Below, one piece after another: positions 52,255 through 61,410 of a DNA stretch of 64,000 bases (positions within the stretch are counted from its first letter, which is position 1; every line of letters starts with the position of its first letter). The notes beneath the pieces are model-generated. The model was not told where the DNA came from. It did not search any database and saw nothing but the letters and a program-made list of their open reading frames with translations. The stretch comes from an uncultured Clostridia bacterium (GTDB lineage Bacteria > Bacillota > Clostridia > Peptostreptococcales > Anaerovoracaceae). Where the stretch lies: contig CAKQQT010000003.1 of the NCBI GenBank assembly GCA_934271235.1, positions 62,001 through 126,000 of the forward strand. The letters are read 5' to 3'. A program made the position numbers and the translations under genes.

Positions 52255-53334
52255 TTATTCGTTTTGGTCATCAATAAGAAATTTCAGCATCTTTAATGCT
52301 GCCTGCTTCTTCGCGTCCTTTTTTGATGATGAATTAGAAGTAAAAAATTGCTTATATTCTTTATTCTTGCATGTACAGCTCCAAATTGGATTGCCATCTT
52401 CGTCATGTGTCTCTTCGAAAGCATAGGTAGGAATGGAAAAATATCCTCTGCGTGCAAGAATTTCAAGTTGGTTTATCGCAAAGTCTTTGCTTGGTTCGCC
52501 AATTTCATCTTTCATCGTGAACTCTTGAATATATTCGTTTTCTTCCAGATATTCGTACGCTAATTTGCAAACGTTCATTCGTGCTTCACTTTTTGATTCC
52601 CCGAATCCGCGAAAAATCGGAAGCTCATCCAATAATTTTAATTCGCAATGATATTTTATGCGGTCGTAATCGTAAGGCGAAGATATATTCTGAGAGATTC
52701 CATTAAATTCTGTATACCACGTTAACTGGTATGGTTGTTCTTTAAACCAAAACCAAGGCACTACATGGTTGTTTTCCATTTCCCAATCTTGAATCAAACG
52801 AACATAATTATCATCTTCGTCATTTTCAATAAAATCTTCTATTACCAGCATGGCCTCGACTACCGACTGAATTATCGCAAAATTCCATCCGCTGTCTATT
52901 GTCACAGCGCCAACAATTGCCTCAAATAAATCCTCTTTTACGGACTTCTCATTTGAAACATGATTTTTAATATCACTTTTTCCCATGAGTAAAAGCTCTG
53001 CAAATCCCAGTTCTTCAATTCGTTGTGCCAGATTTTTCTTTTGCACGATTCGACTTTTCAGTTTTGTGAGGTCACCCTCTGCATATTCACAGAAAAACTC
53101 CCTTGGCCCTTTCGTCGAATTGTTGCTTTCCACTTCTCCAAATTTCTCTATCAGTATTTTTATTACTGCGAAATCAAGTGCTTTATCTCCGATAAATTCC
53201 AGCACCTCATTATTTTCTCCGCCATTCTCTTCTGTGTAAGAACGACGTGTAAATGCTTGGTTCAGCAGATCAATGTTCTTAAAAGTATAGCCGATCTGAG
53301 CTTGAACCATTTTAAATCCTAATTCTCTTTCCAT
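52255..53334 (-). CDS. Accessory RNase III with dsRNA-binding domains
   Basis: This 359-residue protein has an RNase III domain (about 10-160) with NEVLEFIGDKALDF (Glu 43, Glu 46, Asp 50) and EDLFEAIVGAV (Asp 135, Glu 138), so all catalytic residues are present. A dsRNA-binding-like region lies around 225-285 (SKSEARMNVCKLAYEYLEE), and a second dsRBD is at the C-terminus (SSSKKDAKKQAALKMLKFL). Standard RNase III is about 230 residues with one dsRBD, and lies near smc or acpP. This one is long, AT-rich and in a defence island. ATG 53334 is set by AAAGGA. It is flanked on both sides by the peptide/small-RNA modules. Confidence 0.88.
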   Translation of the reverse strand: MERELGFKMVQAQIGYTFKNIDLLNQAFTRRSYTEENGGENNEVLEFIGDKALDFAVIKILIEKFGEVESNNSTKGPREFFCEYAEGDLTKLKSRIVQKKNLAQRIEELGFAELLLMGKSDIKNHVSNEKSVKEDLFEAIVGAVTIDSGWNFAIIQSVVEAMLVIEDFIENDEDDNYVRLIQDWEMENNHVVPWFWFKEQPYQLTWYTEFNGISQNISSPYDYDRIKYHCELKLLDELPIFRGFGESKSEARMNVCKLAYEYLEENEYIQEFTMKDEIGEPSKDFAINQLEILARRGYFSIPTYAFEETHDEDGNPIWSCTCKNKEYKQFFTSNSSSKKDAKKQAALKMLKFLIDDQNE

Positions 53335-53559
53335 AACAAAAAATCCTTTCAGTAAATAATTACCAAAAGGCATAATAAATAATTACAATCCGACAGATAG
53401 TATCTCTCGCATAACAGCACACAAAAAATATTGTCAGACCCGATAGATTAAATTTGATCCTTTGTTTTCTTTTGTTTACTCAAGTTCACTTGCATAAACA
53501 GGAATAAACACCAAAATACAATGTCTGAAATTTAATTTATTATGCCTCCAAGCATTTGT

Positions 53560-53588
53560 ATTATAGCACTAATATTTATTTTTGTAAA
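53560..53588 (-). promoter_or_regulatory. Sigma-A promoter of the accessory RNase III gene
   Basis: On the minus strand TTTACA (53588-53583) and TATAAT (53565-53560) are 17 bp apart. The leader to the ATG would be about 220 nt with no gene in it. Confidence 0.7.
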
Positions 53589-53702
53589 CAAAAATAAAAT
53601 GTTCACACTTGGATTTGTTCATTCGAGCCCGAAGGTATCAAACTTCCGGAAATGGCTACTTTTCCTGTACTGCATGTTTTGCAAATTTCTCAATCGAAAA
53701 CC

Positions 53703-53817
53703 TTGCATCTTTCGCTTGCTTGTGTTAACATAAAGTCAAGAGGAAACCGTTGAAAACGGCTAACCTATTGGGATTAAAATAATCGCCTCAGATTGCAAGC
53801 CGGGCGATTATTTTTTT
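53703..53817 (+). ncRNA. Candidate antisense RNA of module C with promoter and terminator
   Basis: TTGCAT (53703-53708) and TAACAT (53726-53731) are 17 bp apart. A hairpin (AATAATCGCC at 53778-53787 with GGCGATTATT at 53803-53812) followed by TTTTT gives an RNA of about 80 nt. The same hairpin also serves as terminator for the peptide message on the minus strand, so the two RNAs are complementary across it. About 60 bp around the promoter match module B closely. Confidence 0.6.
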
Positions 53818-53867
53818 ATGTAAATGGTAATCCGCACTTTACCGAAGGTAATTGTGATTCGCACCAT
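53808..53867 (-). CDS. Small cationic peptide, copy C (19 aa), candidate type I toxin
   Basis: The whole peptide is MVRITITFGKVRITIYIKK. It shares ITIT(L/F)-x3-RITI-x-IKK with copy B, although the surrounding DNA differs, which argues for selection on the peptide. AAGGAAGGTGG lies 4 nt before the ATG. The stop codon falls inside the shared terminator stem. Confidence 0.6.
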   Translation of the reverse strand: MVRITITFGKVRITIYIKK

Positions 53868-53946
53868 ATTACCACCTTCCTTCCATCCAAAATCCCTTTT
53901 GCATTTCGGAAGGTTAACCGCTTTCGCTTGTCCTCTTGACCTCTCT

Positions 53947-53981
53947 ATTTTATCACAATCCCGCACAAAGAACAAGCGTTC
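53947..53981 (-). promoter_or_regulatory. Peptide C promoter overlapping a LexA (SOS) box
   Basis: On the minus strand TTGTTC (53975-53970) and TAAAAT (53952-53947) are 17 bp apart. GAACAAGCGTTC (53970-53981) matches GAACRNRYGTTC fully and again covers the -35 box, exactly as in module B. Confidence 0.68.
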
Positions 53982-53994
53982 TTTTCAGGTTTTC

Positions 53995-56078
53995 TCATAC
54001 TCTTCGCAGCGCCGCTTCCAGCCGTTCTTTCTCGCTGCTTCCGGTCGTGGCAAACCGCTCTAGAGGGATGTTGTATTTTTTTAGGATTTCGTTTTTCTTC
54101 GCATCTCGCTCCAACTGCCTTTCGTTTGCCGCATGGAATGCATAGCCGTCCACTTCTACCGCAAGGACCGGTTGGTAATCCAGCTTCGAAAAGATCAAAA
54201 AGTCGATATGCGTGTTTCGGTTTCCTGCGAACCTGCGCTCCTCATCTGTCAATTTGCTGTCGTCCGAGATCAAATGCTTCAGCGGGACATGGGAGGCAGC
54301 CGCATATTTTGCAAATTCCTCCTTAGTAAGAACCTCTTGTATGACGGCATGCATCAAGTTTTCACTGTCGTAATCGGAGCTGCGTCCGTACCTATTCAGC
54401 ACGTTTTCCCGCGCCTGTTCATAACCTTGATACAAATAATCGAACACCGACCGGACCTCGCTGTCCACGATCTCGTAATTGTGATACTGAATATAGCCAA
54501 TCAAATCATGGATCGGTGACGTCTTATCGTTGTCATTGCCGTCCGTTACCACAATAAACTGCCGGATTGCCCGCGAAACCGCTACATTCAAGCGATTCGG
54601 ATCCGAAGCAAAGTCACCGATCTCGTTATCGACTGTGCTGAAGATCATCGCTGTCCGCTCATGTCCCTGGAACTTATCCACAGTATCGGACTTGATGTTT
54701 TCCTGCTTTTGATCAAAGCGCTGCTTGAGAGCTTCCGCCTGCCTGCGATACGGCGTCACGATACCGAGATTTTCCCCTGCCGCCAGATGCAGCGACGGCA
54801 AGACCTCTTTTTCGATCACATCCATCTGCCGCTCATTGCGGTGATTTCTCGCGTGATTGCCGGGTGCCGTCCGATAGACCGCCAGCGGCCGCTCCCCCTC
54901 GCTTTTCGTTAGGACGATCAGCTGATCGTTGTAGAAGCGTTTGTTGCAGAACCCGATGATCTCCGGGTGACAGCGGTAATGCTCCCGCAGCAAAACGCGC
55001 GGCGCATCCGAGAAAATATCGCGTCCGCAGTTTCGTCGTTCTGCACCGGAGCGCTGCTCGTATAGTGCTGAGATTCTCGTTTCAGTTCGTCCAGTTCCGC
55101 GTTCAAGACCGCCATCCGGTTTTTTGCTTCCAGCATACGATCCAGTTCCGCTTCGGAAGCGGCCAGTTTTCGTTCCAAGTCGGTGAAGGATTCCTGTTCC
55201 ATATTCCACCCTTGCACGTTTGGGATCTCCACCTGCTGGTTCATCAGAAAACGCTCGCGGTTTTCCCAATTTCCAAGCTGTGCCGCGATAAAGGAAAGCC
55301 CGTACTTTTGGAGTTTTTCATAGACATTTTCAGTTGCCGTATTGTTGTTCGAAACAACGGCAACCGTCTCCCCGTTCATGACCGCGTTGGCGAGAATATT
55401 CAAGATCATCTGCGTCTTGCCGGTTCCCGGCGGCCCTTCGATCAAGCTGACCTTGCTTCGCATCGCGTTCTCGACCGCCGCCTTTTGGCTCAGGTTGAAG
55501 CCGAACGGATAGAGGATCGTTCGCGCATGGTTTCCCTGTACCGGCACCGGTCTCCGCTCCAGATAATCGTACAGCACGCTGGTGCCCGGAATGACCTTCA
55601 CTTTGTCATAATTTGCTTTCAGAATGTTTTTGTCTTCCACCTACAGCCCAATCTTTTCGGCCAGCTCGCAGAGGTATCGGAACCCATCCCGGCTGCGGCA
55701 AGCCGTTTGCTCGGTCACGCGTACCCGCCGGTGCTGCACGGTCCGATAACTGCCGTCGGTAAAAATGACGCGCGTATACTTGCCGAATTCCTGCACGCCG
55801 TACGCATCCAGCCGCAGATCGTCGTCCAGAAGCAAGGCTTTCCCATCAAGCAGCTTCGTTTCCACTCCTTTGAAGGCGGCAAAATTGGACGCGTTGTACC
55901 GAAACGTACCGCCGTTTCGAAAAGTTACCAGCACAAACGGCCTGCCTTTTTCATATGTAAACTTTGCAACTTCCTCCGTCCGATCCTCCCCTTTGAGAAG
56001 GATCAGATGCGATGGGTATCTTTTCATAAAATTGCCCCCTGCTCCTTCTGCTCCGTTATCCGATGACCTGCACGCCAA
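53995..56078 (-). pseudogene. Broken superfamily 1 helicase (AAA_11/AAA_12 type with DUF2726 C-terminus)
   Basis: Three consecutive frames form one damaged gene. Bases 56078-55641 give an N-terminal domain that stops at TAG after EKIGL. Reading resumes at once with a helicase start (EGPPGTGKTQMILNIL, motif I) and ends near 54918. The third frame, from about 55030 to 53995, has the later motifs (LREHYRCHPEIIGFCN, VDKFQGHERTAMIFS, LNVAVSRA) and a DUF2726-like nuclease end (VEVDGYAFHAANERQLERDAKKNEIL). Motif II and several hundred residues between motifs I and III are deleted. At least one stop, one frameshift and one deletion are present. Confidence 0.85.
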
Positions 56079-56089
56079 ATGACATCCAT

Positions 56090-56285
56090 GGTTGTTGCAT
56101 TTTCTGCAACAACCACTGTTTCCACATCATGTTTTTGCATTTATTGCAATAAGCAAATCGATTTTATTACGACATTTATTACGACATCAATCCGGCGATC
56201 ACATTCGGCGAATCCACGATTTTGCTGATCCCAGCAAAATCGTTAGAACTGATATCACAATGATTTTCCTGAAGTCAGGAAAATC
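56090..56285. repeat. Three perfect palindromes in the helicase-dndA gap
   Basis: The 332-bp gap holds GGTTGTTGCA/TGCAACAACC (56090-56114, 10-bp arms), CGATTTTGCTG/CAGCAAAATCG (56217-56242, 11-bp arms) and GATTTTCCTGA/TCAGGAAAATC (56262-56285, 11-bp arms). ATTACGACAT also occurs twice in tandem near 56166-56186. None has a clear T tract. They may be remnants of mobile DNA or transcript ends for dndA. I see no gene here. Confidence 0.65.
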
Positions 56286-56410
56286 GGCAGGACGATGCTT
56301 GCAACTATTCTCTTTGCTTTAGCTCAATTCTTTGATTCTAAAGATTTAAGATTTCATTGCTGCCTTGGATCATTTTTTATTGCATCAATTTTCATATTTA
56401 CGCTTCTTTC

Positions 56411-57562
56411 CTAACTCTTTATTTGCTTTGCAATTTCCAATAGTGCCTTGAAATTATGAAGCACCTCTTCCTTATCAGTATCAGGCCCCCAACTAATTCT
56501 TATAGAGCTTTCGATTTGTTCTGTTGCAATCCCCATGGCAACCAACACATAGCTCGGGGAATAGCTTTTTGATGTGCACGCTGATCCATTTGATACTCCA
56601 CAAAACTGTTTTGTCGATATCATAAGCGCCTCCGATGACACTCCATCAATACATATATTCAATGTATTTGGGACACAATAGTTCTGTTCTCCATTAAAGT
56701 GATATTGTATGCCAGATTCATCAAACACCATTAACAGTTCATTTTTAAGATCTTGGGAATGTTTAGTATTCCTTTGATATTCAGATTCAGCTATTTCACA
56801 TGCCTTTCCACATCCAGCGACCAATGCAACAGGTATTGTTCCCGGACGGATGCCTCGTTCCTGCTGCCCACCATATAAAATTGCTTTCACCGGAGGCAAT
56901 TTGTATGATTTTTTTCGTAGTACCAGAACACCAACGCCCTGCGGTCCCATCAATTTATGTGCACTGAAAGAAAGCATGTCATATTTTATGCGTCTGATCT
57001 CTTCTACCAATTTTCCACAACTTTGCGTTGCATCTATGTGAAAAAGAATTCCTCTTTCTTGCAGTTTTTCGCCGATTTCTTCCACTGGCTGAATAATACC
57101 AGTTTCATTATTTACATGCATTACGCTCACAAGAAGAGTATTGTCTTTAACCTTTCCCAAAATCTTTTCTTCACTCACTCGTCCTGTTAAATCAGGGAAA
57201 ACAATATCTACTTCAAATCCTTCTGACTCAAGATGCTTTACTGTCTCCAACACCGCCTTGTGCTCAATAGCTGTAGTAATAATATGCTTTCTGTTACTTT
57301 TTTCTGCATACTCTTTAAGTCCCTGAATTGCGATATTATTGCTTTCTGTCGCACCGCTAGTAAAAAAAATTTCATCCGGTTTAACCTGCAGCAGACTTGC
57401 AACTTGCTTCCTTGCATTTTCAACAATACTACGTGCATTCTCACCAAAATTATGTGTCCGACTATCAGCGTTACCCATACTATTTTTATACACTTCGACC
57501 ATCAGATCCAAAACTCTTTCATCAATAGGAGCCGAGGCATTATAATCTAAGTACACACTCAT
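56411..57562 (-). CDS. dndA: Cysteine desulfurase DndA of DNA phosphorothioation
   Basis: This 383-residue PLP enzyme releases sulfur from cysteine. The Lys of SFSAHKLMGPQG (near 202) binds PLP, and Cys near 328 in SNGSACTSKSYSPS is the persulfide carrier. TSGATESNN and HVNNETG are typical of the NifS/IscS fold. It lies 2 bp after dndE with AAGGAG before its ATG, so it is the desulfurase of the Dnd pathway, placed last rather than first in the operon. Confidence 0.93.
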   Translation of the reverse strand: MSVYLDYNASAPIDERVLDLMVEVYKNSMGNADSRTHNFGENARSIVENARKQVASLLQVKPDEIFFTSGATESNNIAIQGLKEYAEKSNRKHIITTAIEHKAVLETVKHLESEGFEVDIVFPDLTGRVSEEKILGKVKDNTLLVSVMHVNNETGIIQPVEEIGEKLQERGILFHIDATQSCGKLVEEIRRIKYDMLSFSAHKLMGPQGVGVLVLRKKSYKLPPVKAILYGGQQERGIRPGTIPVALVAGCGKACEIAESEYQRNTKHSQDLKNELLMVFDESGIQYHFNGEQNYCVPNTLNICIDGVSSEALMISTKQFCGVSNGSACTSKSYSPSYVLVAMGIATEQIESSIRISWGPDTDKEEVLHNFKALLEIAKQIKS

Positions 57563-57564
57563 AT

Positions 57565-57948
57565 CTACTTCTCCTTTATTGCAAGCTTTGCCAAATCTTC
57601 CTTTTTTTTAATGAAACCTGTTCCACATAGATGCGCAATTCCTCTTTCTAAATTTAGACGAAAATATTTTGCCACAGTATCGTCATCGGTAGGAAGATTC
57701 ATCTTAATACACCAAGCTTTCACTAAAGCCTCATATATTTCATAATATTCTCCACCAAATGTGAACCAAGACATCTCCAAATTACTATCAGCCACAATAG
57801 GAATATCTGTAGGTAATGTTTTCTCGCTTAACGAATAGCAAAGAGACCATCTACAAAGAATATTCCAATTTTTTATTCCCGTTTTTCCCTTTAATCGGGA
57901 CAATTGATCTTTGGCCTGTTGTGACAGGCGTACTTGTTTCATTATCAT
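57565..57948 (-). CDS. dndE: DNA sulfur modification protein DndE
   Basis: This 127-residue basic helical protein has VRLSQQAKDQLSRLKGKTGIKNWNILCRWSLCYSL, the DndE signature, and LERGIAHLCGTG near the end. DndE binds nicked DNA and helps sulfur insertion. It overlaps dndD by 4 bp, with GGAG before the ATG. Confidence 0.93.
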   Translation of the reverse strand: MIMKQVRLSQQAKDQLSRLKGKTGIKNWNILCRWSLCYSLSEKTLPTDIPIVADSNLEMSWFTFGGEYYEIYEALVKAWCIKMNLPTDDDTVAKYFRLNLERGIAHLCGTGFIKKKEDLAKLAIKEK

Positions 57949-59897
57949 AATTTTGCTCCAATCAAATAACCTCTCTCGATAGAGGTGCTCTTTGAATTTT
58001 CATCATAGTTAAGTGTAAACTCATCTCCTATGTTTTCTTTCATCAACTGATAATACCCTGCATCTATTTCTGAATCTGTTGATAAAATAATAGTCTGCTC
58101 TCCAGCATTTGGAAAATATGTTGTAATCAACGCTGTTCGATGCAATGAATCCAATCTTGACAATGGCGTATCAATTATTACCGGCAACTTTTTCTTTGAA
58201 CATATTGCTAATGCCCAGAGAATTGAAATAACCATAAGCTGTTGCTCGCCTGCTGATAATGAGTCTTTCGGAACCTCCGCACCATCTTCAGATAAATACC
58301 TAAGATCTAAAGATTCCGGATCCATTACTATCGTTTGAATTAAATTTTTCTTATTGGCTAGTTTCAAATAACAATCAGTAATTGTTGCAGCCAATATATT
58401 CGTTTTCCTCTTTTGCAACTCAATCTGGTATTTTTCAATAACATTCAATGCAATATTGGAATACTTTATAACTCTATCCGAACTATCTTTAAATTCTGCA
58501 GTTGATAAATACGCTTCAACATATTTGCTAAATTCTGAAGTTGCAGTCATCACTCGTGAATTTGCTGCACTACGTCTTTGTTCCAGTTCAGCAATCTTTA
58601 CCTGATCATCAATAATCGTCTGCTCTGCTGCTTTTATTTTCTTATAAATATCCTTCAGTTCTTTATCATTAATATCCAGAGTTAAATAACTATCAAGCTC
58701 ACTGATTTGCTTCACTAATTTTTTCTTTTTCTTTATAATTGCCTTCGTTTCATCCGCAGTATTCTTCAATACTCCTTCAACTAAATTATTAGTTTGAAAT
58801 AGAGCTTGTTCCGATAAACCATACACTGTTTCAATCTGATTATCTTCTGTATGTTTTTTTACATATTCTATGAAATCTATTCCTGCTTTTTTATCTCCTA
58901 AATACCCTTCAGCAAAATCCTCAAAAATATTATCTAACTGGAGCACCGCTTCTTGCATAATCAGGTCTGTATGCTCATCAGTCGCTTGCAACTTAATGTC
59001 AACCACTAAATCTTCAACCAGCAACAGTGGCAATGCATCTGCCATCAATTCATGTAGCCTATCTTCTACATTTGATAGTTCGGCCACCAAATTGGCTCTC
59101 TTTTTTAATGTTTCTTGTCTCTTTTCAACTGCATCTCCCCCCTTCGCTGTATACAGCTGATGCAATGTCTCTAACGAGTCGTTATCCTTGATAAGCTTTT
59201 GATTCGTTTTTTCTATTTCGGCATCAATAACAGTTAGAGCTTCTATTGCCGATTCCTTTTCCTCACGCAATACCTGAATTTCCTCTACGGATTTTTCCTC
59301 ACTTCCAGTTTTGTTTACTTTTTTTAAGTTACGCAGAATATCATTACTCAACACGTCAAGAACTGATATACCAAGCATGGAACGAATGGAATTTTTCAAT
59401 TGTATATTCGTATTGTCAACCGCTAACTCAGCTATTTTTTCTCCGTCAAAAAAGAAGAAACTAGATAAGGCACTTGGCAAAATATTCTCAACAAACATCG
59501 GCCAATTGTTGGTCAGGAATTCATTATATGTCCCATCCTTATATACAAGTATCTGCTCTTTCGTTCGTTTACTAACGGCATTCCATTCTCTTCTTACGAT
59601 ATAATTTTCTTTTATCCCGTTATTAATCTCAAATTCAAGTTCGACGCTGCAGGTTTGATCATCTGATCCTCTATTAACAAAAGATCTTAAATATTGTAGG
59701 TATGATTTCAGTTTGCTTTCTGAATATGCAAAAGAATTAGAACCATATAGTGCTAGTAGAACAGCTTCTAAAAAAGTTGTTTTACCCCTTCCATTCATAC
59801 CGCCTATTAAAACCACCGGTTTGTTTCCTTCAAAGATAAATTCACTATTTCCGGCGTATACACCAAAATTATGTAATTGAAGCTTTTTTATTATCAT
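57945..59897 (-). CDS. dndD: DNA sulfur modification protein DndD (SMC-like ATPase)
   Basis: This 650-residue ABC/SMC-like ATPase has Walker A GGMNGRGKTT (residues 32-41), coiled coils between about 190 and 470, the signature LSAGEQQLMVISILWAL and Walker B KKLPVIIDTPLSRLDS. It supplies energy for phosphorothioate modification, probably by opening DNA. Its gene lies 3 bp after dndC and overlaps dndE. Confidence 0.95.
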   Translation of the reverse strand: MIIKKLQLHNFGVYAGNSEFIFEGNKPVVLIGGMNGRGKTTFLEAVLLALYGSNSFAYSESKLKSYLQYLRSFVNRGSDDQTCSVELEFEINNGIKENYIVRREWNAVSKRTKEQILVYKDGTYNEFLTNNWPMFVENILPSALSSFFFFDGEKIAELAVDNTNIQLKNSIRSMLGISVLDVLSNDILRNLKKVNKTGSEEKSVEEIQVLREEKESAIEALTVIDAEIEKTNQKLIKDNDSLETLHQLYTAKGGDAVEKRQETLKKRANLVAELSNVEDRLHELMADALPLLLVEDLVVDIKLQATDEHTDLIMQEAVLQLDNIFEDFAEGYLGDKKAGIDFIEYVKKHTEDNQIETVYGLSEQALFQTNNLVEGVLKNTADETKAIIKKKKKLVKQISELDSYLTLDINDKELKDIYKKIKAAEQTIIDDQVKIAELEQRRSAANSRVMTATSEFSKYVEAYLSTAEFKDSSDRVIKYSNIALNVIEKYQIELQKRKTNILAATITDCYLKLANKKNLIQTIVMDPESLDLRYLSEDGAEVPKDSLSAGEQQLMVISILWALAICSKKKLPVIIDTPLSRLDSLHRTALITTYFPNAGEQTIILSTDSEIDAGYYQLMKENIGDEFTLNYDENSKSTSIERGYLIGAKL

Positions 59898-59900
59898 AAG

Positions 59901-61400
59901 TTATTCTTCCTCGTCATCTTCAAATTCAGAATCAAGCGGTTGGTAATCCAAAAATTTCTCATTATATTTACCACCATGTTCTTTTTTACGCCTCATCATA
60001 TCTGAATAAAATTGAGTTGCATCTTCCTCATCTTTATAGAAAGTCTTGCTTATTGTATTATTAATGTCGTCAAGGATTCCTTTTCTCTGGTTTACTCCTG
60101 ATGCTTTGTTCTCCAGATCTATTAACGTATACATCATTTCAAAAGCTAATTTTTCATCTGGATACATCTCTTGACAAACTCTTTGCAATATTTTCCATTC
60201 TTCATATTCAAAATTTTCATTGTGAATCCACTCTGGATCTTCAAATTGCTTTCCCATTACACGCTCATATATTCTCGGTAATGCATCATCAAATTCATGT
60301 TTGTCGTTTACCCATATTCTGCGAATAGCCATTAGTTCTGGCATTCTAATAAGCTCAAGTTCACGAAATTCTTCAGGACCATTTTCATTTATATCTTTCT
60401 GAATACTTAATAATCGTTCAAGCCATTGTTCTCTGAACTCTTTCTTATATGGTCCATGAAAAAGTTTTCCATAATTCCCCTGCAAGTTACCTTTCATTCG
60501 CCGAAAACTTCTTCTCTCTCGATCACCATCTTCATTTCCAAATTCATTTCTAAACTCGAGAAGCGGAGTCATCCACTCTTTCTCTTGATCATTTGCTATC
60601 ATTGCTTCCATAGATTTGTCTTTTTCGACCATTGTACACACCCAACATCCAAATCTACTTTTGCCACACGATGGAGCAGATTTATCTATCTGCAAAGGAC
60701 ATTCATTATCAGCTGTAGCTCCTCGATACATGGTCATAAGATCCATGTTAGAATAACCCCATGGATTTTTATACTGCATCAGGAATGCCCAAACATCATC
60801 ATCTGTCCAATCTTCCATTGGAGAGAATACCAATTCATTTGCAAGCGTTGGATTTGGACTCAACAATTCTCTAACTCTCTTTTTTTCAAGATTGGTCATG
60901 GTTCTATTTCGCCTTGAGCTTTCTTGCTTTCTTGTTCCAAGAACCAGAATCACTTCCCCATGCTCAGCTATTTTATTCTTAATAAAGTTATTTACTGGCT
61001 GAATCTTCAATCGATCTGTGCACCAACGATATTTCATTCTTGGATACGGATATCCTCTTCCTATCAGATTCACCCAAAAAGTATTATTGTAATCGGGAAC
61101 CAATCGTTCTGGAACAAAAGGTAACTTCTTTTTATCAGCTTCTATCCTCATATGTTCTAATGATTTCTCTACCCACTTTGACACCACCGGTGATTCCACC
61201 AATGTGTCTGTATTCATAATATGAATCGGCTTATTTCTTTCCTCTACTGGGAGTTTTTCCATTGCCATCCATACAAGCTGAACAGCTGCAGTACTATCCT
61301 TACCGCCAGAATAACCTATCATCCATGGGATATCATCTGCCAAATATAGATTCTGTATTGTGACGATCAATCCATCTATTCGTTCTTTTGTAATTGCCAT
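59901..61400 (-). CDS. dndC: DNA sulfur modification protein DndC (PAPS-reductase-like)
   Basis: This 499-residue protein has the PP-loop GYSGGKDST (residues 29-37) and the cysteine cluster CPLQIDKSAPSCGKSRFGCWVC for a [4Fe-4S] centre, as in DndC sulfurtransferases. It activates the DNA backbone phosphate with ATP and transfers sulfur. A weak AGGGA precedes the ATG, 10 bp after dndB. Confidence 0.95.
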   Translation of the reverse strand: MAITKERIDGLIVTIQNLYLADDIPWMIGYSGGKDSTAAVQLVWMAMEKLPVEERNKPIHIMNTDTLVESPVVSKWVEKSLEHMRIEADKKKLPFVPERLVPDYNNTFWVNLIGRGYPYPRMKYRWCTDRLKIQPVNNFIKNKIAEHGEVILVLGTRKQESSRRNRTMTNLEKKRVRELLSPNPTLANELVFSPMEDWTDDDVWAFLMQYKNPWGYSNMDLMTMYRGATADNECPLQIDKSAPSCGKSRFGCWVCTMVEKDKSMEAMIANDQEKEWMTPLLEFRNEFGNEDGDRERRSFRRMKGNLQGNYGKLFHGPYKKEFREQWLERLLSIQKDINENGPEEFRELELIRMPELMAIRRIWVNDKHEFDDALPRIYERVMGKQFEDPEWIHNENFEYEEWKILQRVCQEMYPDEKLAFEMMYTLIDLENKASGVNQRKGILDDINNTISKTFYKDEEDATQFYSDMMRRKKEHGGKYNEKFLDYQPLDSEFEDDEEE

Positions 61401-61410
61401 ATTATTGTCC

